From Cercozoa sp. M6MM (taxonomy: Eukaryota > Endomyxa: Ascetosporea), in NCBI GenBank assembly GCA_040357565.1, contig JBDODJ010000156.1: a stretch of 24,637 nt of DNA. One strand, 5' to 3'. Under the pieces are notes generated by a model that did no database searches, was not told where the DNA came from, and was given only the letters and a program-made list of their open reading frames with translations. Shown here in pieces: positions 10,181 through 19,185 of this stretch. The position numbers were made by a program, and so were the translations under genes. Numbering within the stretch: the stretch's first letter is position 1; every line of letters begins with the position of its first letter.

Positions 10181-11856
10181 ATGTGGGCGCAGTACGCCAA
10201 CAGTGAGCGCTGTCCGTGTGCAGTGACATCGTCGTCGTGTGCTCTGTTTGTTGGATTGGCCAGTGCGTGGCCCCTGTCGATGTTGCTGCTGTGGAAGAAA
10301 CTGCACCTGTGGCTGTCGCCGAAGTATTCTCGGGGGAAAACTATCACAGACTACGACTACCTCCAGCTTCTCTCGACAGTCCTGGTGGGTGCTTGCATGC
10401 TATTTGTGTCGCTGGTACTTTTCGTCGTCGTGTGGGCTCTGCACGCGCGCTACTGGCGACAGCACAAGCAACGAACTGCAGCAACAGCAGGACTTGGCTC
10501 CGTACAAGTCAAGCCGTTCACCTGGCACGCGTGGTTCTCGGCGCTGCTGTTCGGCTTTGCGCCAATCCCTAGCTTTGATGCTCTGTCGGGCCAGTCCAGT
10601 AATAAGAACAGCGACGGCAATGAGAACGACATGTTTGAACAGCACCGCATTCTTCGCGTGCTGTTTGTGATACGCGGCATCTTCCTGGCCGCCGGCATCT
10701 GGTTCATCACGCGCGGTCTCGCCGACTTCCTTATTGGCGACAGCAACAAGTCCTTTGGACGACAGTTCTTCTACCACCTGTGCGTTTCTTATATCTATAT
10801 ATATATATATATATTTGTATATATTTGTAAACTTATATATATATATAAATATAAACGTTACAATAAGAGTACTTTTAAGTGAGTAGGTTCGCCGCCGCCA
10901 TCTCGGAAGAGTTCGGCAAGCTGTGCGCTGCTGCTTCGGGTAGTTTGTTCCTCTCTCCTAGGAAAGTGTAAGTGTACATGTATTCTTTGAAGTGCTGGCA
11001 TGCCTGCGATACCGTCGATTGCCACTGGCCTTACCGATGGCAGCAATGCTATGCGGTGCCATCTTTGGCATCTACGAGAACTACACTTACTTTATGGTTA
11101 CTGAGGTTATAACTTTCCTACTCTACTGTAAATATAGTACTGTAGCTCGGAGCGAATTATCACATCCGCTTCGTCACGGTGGTGTTCCACACACTGTCGC
11201 CTTGCATCGTGTCGCTCACCTACCTGATTTACGGTCTGCCCATTGGTACCCGAACCCTTCTGTATAGTGAGTGTCTTGGTATTTGATGTTCTAACTTTCG
11301 ACAGCATCGGCAAGCTTTGTTCTCGTCGTGTTGCTGCACACTCTCAATAACTCGCTGAGTGCTCTGATTGGCCTGTTTGCCATCTTGACTTGTGGTACGT
11401 TAACAGATACTCACATACACTGGACCTACATTTACAAAAATACAAGTAATTGATGCATGATAGTCTTCGATGCGTTGCTGCACTACATTGTGGCGCGTCA
11501 CTTGTGGTGCAAGTTCCTATCGTTGCCGAAAACGCACCGTTCGGTGGCCGTCTTTCTCGCCAACAATCGCGACGTCTACGAGTTGCTTTGTCGGGTAGAC
11601 GGTTTCTCGTTCAAAGGCCAATGTAGACACGCTTTGTGTATGAACTCAGTGCGGTGCCCAGCGCTTCAACGAAGCTCCGGTGGAGCAACAAATCACCGAT
11701 TTTGTCGGCATGAACAGTAGCTACCATCCGGGCCATAACACGACTCACGGCAACCTCGAGGTCGTTGTGGCGCCTCGGCCTCAGCCTGCTACTGACGTTT
11801 ACGTCGCGCCGCCACAATACGCGAGCATCAACGCTCCTGCTGCCTCGATCAACTGA
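10181..11856 (+). CDS. PrsW-like intramembrane metalloprotease with C-terminal PPxY motif
   Basis: Seven exons join in phase to 434 residues: 10181-10779, 10887-10939, 10993-11096, 11146-11266, 11305-11394, 11464-11594 and 11650-11856 (TGA). The protein is strongly hydrophobic with about eight to nine membrane segments. The motif set of the PrsW family (CAAX-protease/Abi/APH-1 superfamily) is present: ISEEFGKL with E207, E208 and K211 (EExxK); FGIYENYTYF with F242 and E246 (FxxxE); and two histidines in membrane segments, H267 (FHTLSP) and H304 (LLHTLNNS). These residues would bind a metal ion and water in the membrane plane. In bacteria PrsW makes the first cut of an anti-sigma factor; a eukaryotic substrate is not known to me. 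A cytosolic tail of about 90 residues follows the last helix and carries PPQY (about 420-423), a WW-domain ligand pattern. The 107-nt intron at 10780-10886 is AT-repeat rich. The start is the first ATG after a leader acceptor; the upstream in-frame hydrophobic codons lack an ATG. Confidence 0.75.
10780..10886 (+). repeat. AT-dinucleotide-rich intron
   Basis: The first coding intron of the PrsW-like gene contains runs of TA from about 10793 to 10850. It is flanked by GTGCGT and GAGTAG and splices in phase (Leu codon split 2/1). Its composition is unlike the C/T-rich introns of neighbouring genes. Confidence 0.7.
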
Positions 11857-12460
11857 ACGAAATAATCGAGTCGCTGGACACGATTCAGGTGGCTTGGCTT
11901 ATCTTCTCACCCGAGCGACTTTCAATTAAGTGTAAATCTACCGTGCACGTACGAACTGAAACAATTCAGCCTGCAGTGAGTAGCTGCCGAACCAAGGCTG
12001 TCAAGCTAATAAACTTACTGTAATTTCCTGTACTGTACTGCGCTGTACCAAGTCTCCAAGTAGACCGGACCGGGACGCGACCACTGCCACTCGACTGGAA
12101 GAGGGAATTCTGACCTGCTGGGTCGGGTTCCCCGGAGACGAAGAGGCGGGATCTACGGAACTGAATGCCCGTATCCACGATGATCGGATACAATATAGTA
12201 TTGGTTTCTAAGTAGACTAAGCTTCGCTTATGCAACGTTCGGTTGTCGACCTCTATACTCCTATACGTCTACTATCGCACTGCCGTGCCCTACGCTCACC
12301 ATAAATCTTCTGTATTAGTCCAGTCGAGTCTCCTTAGAAACCGACAGCTAGCGTCGGCACTGTCGTGTAGTTCCCCTGTACCAGTCAAGAACGCACTGCA
12401 AGCTTACGTTGCCGCAGGGAAACAGATCTAGATAGCTGTAGATAATGCTGTTACATCGAT
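11857..12460. other. Non-coding space, possible old LINE 3' tail
   Basis: About 600 nt follow the PrsW-like stop. I see no supported coding frame or RNA gene. Around 12200-12225 the plus strand reads ATAGTATTGGTTTCTAAGTA, which resembles the end of the LINE-like insertion downstream (ATAGTTGGTTTCCTAGAAGA at about 13138). This may be a second, older 3' end of the same family. Confidence 0.3.
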
Positions 12461-12475
12461 ACCGTACACTTGTAC
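12461..12475 (+). repeat. Left target-site duplication candidate
   Basis: ACCGTACACTTGTAC here matches ACCGTACACACTTGTAC at 13170-13186 except for one extra AC. The pair brackets the LINE-like fragment exactly at the point where its open frame begins and its AACT-rich tail ends. Confidence 0.5.
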
Positions 12476-13169
12476 AAGTACTGCAACTATGCCCAAATAC
12501 CGCGAAAGTGCAATGAATGCAATGCCAGAGGCAGACTCAGGACTCCCAACTGCAAGGGATGCAAACAACGACTACAAAAACGGGAAGTAAGCGAGTGCCC
12601 CGACTGCGCGGGTACCTGGGAAAATGCAGAAGACACTCTAGACACGTACCACCGATTGCTGGAATGCAAGGTAACGGAAGCTATCAGAAACAACACCAAT
12701 GCGGCTCAGTGGCGCACAATTGAAGACATACTGGCCAACCCTGAGAACCTAGCAACACTCAACAGAATGCATCAAGGCACCAAGATCTCCTGGGACGAGG
12801 AAGCAACTGTCGAAGGACAACTAGCCTCCCAGCAGGCACTGGACCGAGAGGTCCCCGACATAGACTAGGCCACCACTCACAGCAGTGGTGGCCCTAAGTC
12901 TATGTCCGTTTGTTTGTTTTGTTTAGGTATCGAGTGGAGAGACGGGAGGACGACGACGGGACGACCCGACGCCGCCTGCGACGCCTCTCTACTTGTAGCC
13001 CGCTACCTGCACCAACCATGAAGTCGACTTCGATGTCTGGGGAACGTCAAAAGGGGAGCTGTATGGTCCTACCCTAAGCGGGCGGTAGACACGGCCATGC
13101 TCTTGTGACCCACCCCAGACTGGTGCAGGGGAACTACATAGTTGGTTTCCTAGAAGACTCAACTAACTA
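12476..13169 (+). mobile_element. 5'-truncated non-LTR retrotransposon (LINE) remnant
   Basis: The 694-nt segment starts inside an open frame that ends at TAG 12866-12868, giving about 131 residues. These carry Cys pairs CNEC and CKGC, then CPDC followed by a His 14 residues on and a Cys after four more (CPDCAGTWENAEDTLDTYH, then RLLEC). A C-x2-C...H-x4-C cluster near the C-terminus is typical of LINE polyproteins just after the RNase H or reverse transcriptase part. The segment then has about 300 nt of GC-rich 3' UTR and finishes in AACTAACTAA, a short tandem tail like those of LINE families without poly-A. Imperfect 15/17-nt duplications lie on both sides. No endonuclease or reverse transcriptase remains, so the copy cannot move by itself. 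A small host zinc protein is the alternative. Confidence 0.6.
12857..12906 (+). other. 50-nt hairpin spanning the stop codon of the LINE-like frame
   Basis: GACATAGACT (12857-12866) pairs perfectly with AGTCTATGTC (12897-12906). Inside it GCCACCACT (12869-12877) pairs with AGTGGTGGC across a six-base loop CACAGC. The AG between the two stems can pair with CT, leaving single bulged C and A. About 21 base pairs form in all, and the TAG stop lies in the left arm. In LINEs, 3' hairpins can be the structure recognised by the reverse transcriptase. Confidence 0.7.
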
Positions 13170-13186
13170 ACCGTACACACTTGTAC
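13170..13186 (+). repeat. Right target-site duplication candidate
   Basis: ACCGTACACACTTGTAC directly follows the AACTAACTAA tail of the LINE-like fragment and repeats the sequence at 12461-12475 with a two-base insertion. Confidence 0.5.
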
Positions 13187-13215
13187 GCACGAATTGAACG
13201 AAAATACAGTTAACG

Positions 13216-13279
13216 TCCCACCGCACCCCAGGCGACGCATCGCATGCCGTGCATACGCATGACGGCGGGCGCGGTGGGA
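13216..13279. other. Inverted repeat between the LINE remnant and the RhoGAP gene
   Basis: TCCCACCGC (13216-13224) is the reverse complement of GCGGTGGGA (13271-13279), with a 46-nt GC-rich centre. The centre has alternating CATGC/GCATG words that could pair further. It lies beyond the RhoGAP stop codon, so it could sit in that gene's 3' UTR or mark unrelated repeat DNA. Confidence 0.35.
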
Positions 13280-13363
13280 ACACGGCCCTAGCCGGCCATG
13301 CATGCACCGTACGGTCCACGGACGACGGACAGCGCTAGTAACTATACGATAGGTCGCTCGTGA

Positions 13364-16300
13364 TCACGGCGGCGGCCACTGGCGCGCGAGTTTGCCGACC
13401 GAACGTCGCGCGGGAGGACTGCCGCTGCTGCTCCGACTGCTGCTGGCACTGAAGCTACCCCCGGTGCTGCTGCTGCTGCTGCTGCTGCTGTTGACGCTGC
13501 TCCTGCTGCCAGGCTTCGGCGGCATGGTCGGCCGCATTGGTTTGAAGTGCTTCCGGTCAGCAGCCGGAGGAGGCCTTGGCACCGGTCTCGTAGTCACGGG
13601 TGGCACTGCACGCGGCGGGCTTGCCTTCTATACACGTGAGCATAAAAGCGTTTAAAGTATTGTGTGAATGTAGTGTGTTAAAGTAGTACAGGCCGTGTCG
13701 ACGCGCACTCGGACATCATCGTGTTGAACATGTAGGCCACAAAGCCGGTTTCTGTGGCATGTCCAAACATGCAAAAGATAGTGTGCAAAATACAGACAAG
13801 TGTCACCAAACGGAGTGTTCTGCAGCATGGCCTGCAAGGAGCCCGACGGGTCGCGCAGCAGACCTGATTCAACAAAATGAAGTGAAAGAAAAACCAAAGC
13901 AGCAGTCGTACCAGGCGCAAACACAATAGCAAGGTTCTCCGCCGTCATTCGAGTCACTTTTTCGGCTGCTGCCACCTTGCTCTATACAGAACGATAAAAG
14001 GAGAGGTGGCGGGTCAAATGGGAGGCAGAGGGTGGGAGAGAGACAATACGCAGAGCGACATGACGCAGCGCAGCAGCGCCTGATTCGGCGCCGGCAGCGC
14101 TTCAAACAGCGCGCGCAACTGCCGTTCCTTGGCCACCAGGTCCGTGTCCTCCTGGTCCTGTACAATACGGTCCATCGGTACTGTCCATACAGTCCACTTG
14201 TAAGGGGACATGCGTACACATACCTTCTGACCCAACGCGAGTGCATTTCGGTACTGTTCGAACACGATCGGCGGCTCCTTCTGTACACACGCAGCGTACA
14301 AACGTACCGTGCACTGTCCAAATGGACAAACTGGTACCAGTTCTCGCAGGAACTCCTTCAGCAATGCGGCTGGCACGTGCGGTGACACCTTCTCCCTACA
14401 CAAGGGGAATAAAGGGAGGTGGTAAAGGGGGTAAAGGGTGTGGGAGAGGCGAGAGTACTTCTTCAACAACTTGGCAGCACTCGAATCTACACAAAGGGGT
14501 AGAGGGGTATGGTGAGTTAAAGGGGATAGATCTACCCTTCTCGATGCGTGCTCGCCACTTTTGTTTCTCCTCGTGTTGCGCCGACAACTGTCGTTTTGAA
14601 AGCATCAATCAGACTGGACATACGCACCCAACTGACCCTAAGTGTACCCGGAAAATGCCTTCTGCTTGCATGCCGCCCAATTCCACCACTGCATCGCACA
14701 ACTACAGGAGGCAAAACAGTCAAAGGCCGGGATGAAGGGTAAAAGGGGTGGGGTAAGCGTAAAAGGGTGGGGATAAAGGGTTAAAGGGCTGGGGTGAAGT
14801 GGATGTACATCGACGAGAACAGCCGGAACAGAATCGCCGTCGAAATCGCGCAAACTGGCGCCGAAAACGCGAGCAGCGCCACTTGAAGTTGAAACATTCG
14901 TTCCACTTGTTTTCGTTTGTTTTTGTGCCTAAACAAAGCGAAAGATCCCAACAAACACAAAAAAGAACATACTGGGCGAACTCACATCCTCCAACAATTC
15001 GTTTGGTGTTTCGGCCAGTTCGTACACGAAGTGTTCCGTGCTGCTGGGCGGTCCATGTTGGGCAACTAGCAGTCTGCACAACCAACGGCACAACCTTCCT
15101 TCTGGTTCAACCACTACAACTGAAGAAACACGAGTTTACGTGACGTAGTTTTGAATGTCGTTGCGCGGAGTGAACTCTAACCGATCGCCCAACTCGGCTG
15201 TGTTCATACAGTCCAATCAGAGAGGAAAGAAAGAACAAACGTGCAGCAAAAGACTACAGAAAGCGTCTTGCATCGAATGCGAAAAGTTCTCGCCAAGTTT
15301 GAGGAAGGAACGCTGTGTTCATTTCGTCATTAAAGCATCAAAACAACAAAAGAAAAGCACGTTTCGCACCATTTGTTGCTGAAGCGAGTGCATTCGCATC
15401 TCCTCGATAGATTGCAGTTCCACCTGTTTTCATCGTGTCTATCACATGTTGAAGCAAAAGAAACCGCTACTACCATGACTTCGGGCATGTCAAAAGACGC
15501 CGCTTTTGATGCCAGGAAGTTCGCATCGCTGACGGCTAAACAGGCACAAAGTTGAATTGAGCAGAGCGATAATCGAAAGAACGAGAACGCGTACCTTGCT
15601 GGTACTGCAAAGCAGCTTTGTAAGCACGAGCTTTCAACTGTTCGCTGCGTCTGAAGCAAAAAAAAAAAAACAACTGAACTAACAAAGCAAGCAAAAACTG
15701 AAACTGAATGATATTTAAGATACGTGCCAGTGCCGCGAAGAGTCGTGATTCGACTGCGAGTGGACCGTGTGTCGCCTTTAGCATCAGCAATCGCAGCCAA
15801 CGCAGTCTTTTTTGTTGCTGCAACATGACTCCGCGCGGCTGCACAAAAACGAAAAAAAAACAATTTCGAGAAATAAACAACGTCCAAATAAAACGTGCTG
15901 GCCAGTTCTGACTGCGACATGTGCGCTTTCTTGGTCAACGCCTTGCGTTGAGCACAGCCTAAGCCAGATCTTGGCGTGAAAACTCAAAACAAAGCTGTCT
16001 CGATCTTACCGATACGCCTGATAAGAGGTGGGGAGGTTAAAATAATTACACAAGGGAAAAGAACCAGGGGAAAATAAGTAGAGTACCAGAACTGATCGAG
16101 CGGCTCTGCCACCATCATATTCACATCAGCAGCGAGATTTGAGTGCGCATCTGCCGTCTTCTCCATCGCAGAAAGCACTTCGTTTCAGAAAAATACAGAA
16201 ACATTTAAAGAAACACTCTAGATTGGACTGAAAGCAAGTTACAGCCATTCGCTGCTCCCCACATCGAAGACATGCGATCTGGCACAGCCAGACTGTCCAG

Positions 16301-16646
16301 CTTTGAGCGTTCGTACTGACACATTTCGCGCAGTTCTTTCGCGGTTTTCTGCTGCATCGCAGCGTACTTTTCGAACCTGCGAAAACACAATGAAACAAAA
16401 ATGAAACAAAACACGTCTCCGATTTTACCAACTGCGAAGTCGTTTCAAGAGCTGCAGTCCGCTCGTGACTTGGTCATTAACGGGCTCGAAACAGTGCACA
16501 AGGTTGTTACTAAACGTTGCCTCTAGGTCACCCGTCACTGCCCTGTCGCGCAAAACAGTCAATCTTATAGCACTCCAGGTATCAATTTTCGCAACAGTTC
16601 TGGTAGCAAAAAAAGCAGACTTTGCCGCGACGTCTAGCGAGCTCAT
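13364..16646 (-). CDS. F-BAR plus RhoGAP protein (Rho-family GTPase-activating protein)
   Basis: About 22 exons join in phase to roughly 640 residues. Residues 1-300 look like an F-BAR domain: FEKYAAMQQKTAKELREM, SMWGAANGLLSAMEKTADAH with SNLAADVNMMVAEPLDQFW, then long helices (SEQLKARAYKAALQYQQ, ELQSIEEMRMHSLQQQM). F-BAR dimers bend or sense membranes. Residues 360-550 are RhoGAP: VFGASLRDF, VPAVLVD, MQAEGIFRLSAQ (arginine finger in GIFR), HVPAALLKEFLREL (conserved Lys and Arg), EALPAPNQALLRCVMS, EKVTRMTAENLAIVFAPG (conserved Asn). All catalytic positions are kept, so it should speed GTP hydrolysis on Rho/Rac/Cdc42-type GTPases at membranes. The last 90 residues are Pro-, Ser- and Arg-rich (PVTTRPVPRPPPAADRKHF), with possible SH3 ligands. 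Start chosen at 16646 (MSSLDVAAK); the frame stays open upstream to an ATG at 16928. An 8-nt exon lies at 16010-16017. Introns at 13980-14030, 14395-14450 and 14730-14800 are GGGTAAA-rich on the plus strand. Confidence 0.88.
13440..13515 (-). repeat. Ser-codon repeat in the RhoGAP tail
   Basis: The plus strand carries near-perfect CTG/CTC triplets. On the coding strand they are mostly AGC and encode a run of eight Ser within the disordered C-terminal tail. It is an in-frame microsatellite and likely to vary in length. Confidence 0.8.
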
Positions 16647-16976
16647 ATGCGTGAGTTGCTCCGTGTGCAACGCAGCAGAAGGACAAATCAACACGCAAGA
16701 TCGCCGGAAAGTCAGAGCAGTTCTAGCACGACCACAGACCAACACGTCCAGCTGAGCGCTGATTGTCCGCCCTGGACAATAATTATTGCATAAAGACACG
16801 AGCGAGTGGCCGACCACAAGGACTCGCAGTGCAAGTGCCCCGCGCGTGCTCTGGTTGTGGACTGTAAGCTCGGCGTGCCCTGCGGGTTGTTCTAAGTCGA
16901 GCCAATCCAACCGACCGAGTGATCTCACAACTCACTGGCCCAGTGCAAAAATACAGTACGATAAAACAACAACGAG
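16647..16976. promoter_or_regulatory. Divergent promoter region, RhoGAP (-) and peroxisomal carrier (+)
   Basis: This 330-nt space lies between the two start codons. The minus strand stays open as an extension of the RhoGAP frame to 16928, but this part shows no F-BAR similarity, so I treat it as 5' UTR and promoter. No clear core promoter motif is visible. Confidence 0.45.
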
Positions 16977-18979
16977 ATGAACCAAGCTCTGCACCGCCAG
17001 GCGTTGAGTGAAGCACTCGCCGGCATGATCGGTGGCACGATCTCAACCTGCTGCACCTACCCGCTTGATAAGGTATAGTCGAATTGCCATTGGTTTCTAT
17101 TCTTACATTGAGGTGCATCCACGCGGACAGGTTAAGACGCGCTTACAAGTGCAGTCGAAATATCGCGGTATGCTGCATGGACTGTTGTGTATGACATCGG
17201 AAGAGGGCATTGCTGAGGTGTACTCGGGCGTGCTGAACGATGTTTTGCGAAGGTGTGTTTTGTTTTGCTTCGATTGCTTTGTGAGAACGATGTTTGTTTC
17301 TTCTTTTGGACAGCGACGTGCAAAACTTTAGTTACTTTTACGCGTACAACTTCCTCAAATTGCTGTATCTCGCGCTGCGCGCGCGTCGTCGTCGTGCTCG
17401 TCGCCGACAGGTGCTTTGTGCTGATTGAAAGCTTTCGTCTGACTTAGGGTCTGTTTGAGAACAGGAAAAGCTGCGTCGGCAGAAGGAAATGGAAGAGAAG
17501 CGAAAACAGCAGCAGCAACACGCGTTGAATCAAGATAGGTACGCAGGTTGCTTGTTGCAGCTTTATTTCACAACCATGTATCCAGTGCGCAAAACCTCGC
17601 GGAGTTGTACCGTCGCTCAGTCGCTCGTCAGCGTAATGCCACGTTGCGCACGGCCAGCACAATGTCGCTACCGCCGTCTGCGCCGTCGCTTGCGTCGGTT
17701 CGTGAGATCTATGTCGACTCAAGCACTGTTGAAAAGGGTACAGTTACTCAGCTGAATTTCGAGATCAAGCTTTATCTAAATGTTTGATGTGTGTGTCACT
17801 CAACAGTGACGAACAGGAAACGACGCGTGTCATCGTGCACCTCAGTGAATGGCGACGCTGACACGATTCCTGTTGTCATGGTGACCTTGTTTTCTCTCCT
17901 GTTTGTATGCTTTCACATCATGCTTTCACATCATGCTTTCATCTGCAGAACCTGTTGATAGGCATCGCAGCTGGCTGCGGTATCTCTTCGTTGAGTTTTG
18001 TCTTCTCTTGCTTTTCACCTTGTTGTTACAGTTGCAAGTACGTTGATGAACCCGTTGAACGTGGTTTCAACGCGCATACAGACGCGTGATAAGTCGGTAC
18101 TATGCTCATGGGGATTTGGCTTTTCGTGGCGGATAAGACCTGTGTTGCTTAGGCGCCTGATGCCGGCAAAGGCACCTGGGGCACGCTGTCGCACATTGTG
18201 CAGTCCGAAGGTGTGAGTGCCTTGTGGAGAGGCATCCTGCCGACCTACGTGCTGGTATACCTAAGCACAGTACTGTCAGTCAGTTTGTATGTCTACCTGC
18301 TGACTGTTTTTGTTGAACAGACGGCCAATCCTGCCATCCAGTTCCTCACGTTTGACCGCCTGAAGGCAGTGATCACCACCAGGTACTTCTTGTCTCTTGT
18401 GTCAACTCACAGGTGTCGAGTAAGGAAGTACCATCGGATCAACAACGCAGGACTAAAGACAACCAAAAGGTGCGCCTCACGTCGTTGCAGACTTTTGTTT
18501 TGGCTGCACTGGCCAAGGCGGTGGCCACCGTGCTGACCTACCCGTACATCATGGTACTTGCTTCCTCTTGTGTCTTTGTGCTTTTGTGTGGACAAGGATG
18601 CCGACTGAGACGCCTTATCGCCTCTTTTTGTAGGCACGAGTGCGCCTGCAAATGACCGGTGAGGGTGCGCCGAAATACCGCGGTGTCGTGCATTGCTTGC
18701 GCAGCATCGTTCGCAGGTGCGTCTACTGTATCTGCGTGATTGTGTTCATGCTGTGTGCTGTCTTTGTAGCAACGGCATTGCCGGCATCTACTCGGGCATG
18801 TCGACGCAGATCGTCAAGTCGGTCTGCTCGTCGGCGCTTATGTTCATGTTTAAAGAGAGTGGTACGCCTCGCTTACACACCGTCCAGTTTGCTGTCACTG
18901 GCTGTTGTTGTTTGCCTGCTCAGTGACGGATTTTGTGCGTGTTGTTGTGGCCAATTTCTTTGCATTGCTGAGCAACTGA
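16977..18979 (+). CDS. PMP34-like peroxisomal nucleotide/cofactor carrier (SLC25 family) with a basic insertion
   Basis: Fourteen exons join to about 412 residues, against about 300 for the family. The first exon is 16977-17072 and the last ends in TGA at 18977-18979. The three mitochondrial-carrier repeats have P-x-D/N-x-x-x-x-R type motifs: YPLDKVKTRLQVQ, NPLNVVSTRIQTR and a weaker YPYIMARVRLQM. QNFSYFYAYNFLKLLY closely resembles the second helix of PMP34/SLC25A17, and NPAIQFLTFDRLKAVI its fourth. PMP34 relatives exchange ATP, CoA, FAD or NAD-type molecules across the peroxisomal membrane by alternating access. Between helices 2 and 3 lies an extra segment of about 115 residues (17370-17880): an Arg run (RRRRARRRQ), a charged helix (EKLRRQKEMEEKRKQQQQ), then Ser/Thr-rich linker. 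It probably faces one side of the membrane and may bind a partner or act in targeting. The third-repeat motif has Tyr where Asp/Glu is usual. Confidence 0.88.
17907..17943 (+). repeat. 13-nt tandem repeat in a carrier intron
   Basis: ATGCTTTCACATC occurs twice in a row and then partially a third time. It runs into the acceptor ATCTGCAG of the intron before the second carrier repeat, so it forms part of the polypyrimidine region. Confidence 0.8.
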
Positions 18980-19185
18980 GCGACTTGACTGCGCGTTGTA
19001 ATTTTCCCTGCAGCCCATGGCCACTCACGTCATATTGCAAGCTATACGAGAGGGTCTAGTGTATACGCTGCTATAAGTAACTAATCGAATCGATAAACAC
19101 TGACATCATCCGCTTGCGGCAAATAATGGCAAAACGCGGTAATTTGGCCCCCGCGATGCGAATTAAGTGATTGATTTGGCGACAG

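Noticed and set aside
12050-12160. Possible tRNA (GGGTTCCCCGG)
   Set aside because: The T-arm-like word lacks GTTCRANYC form and no acceptor or anticodon stems fit around it.
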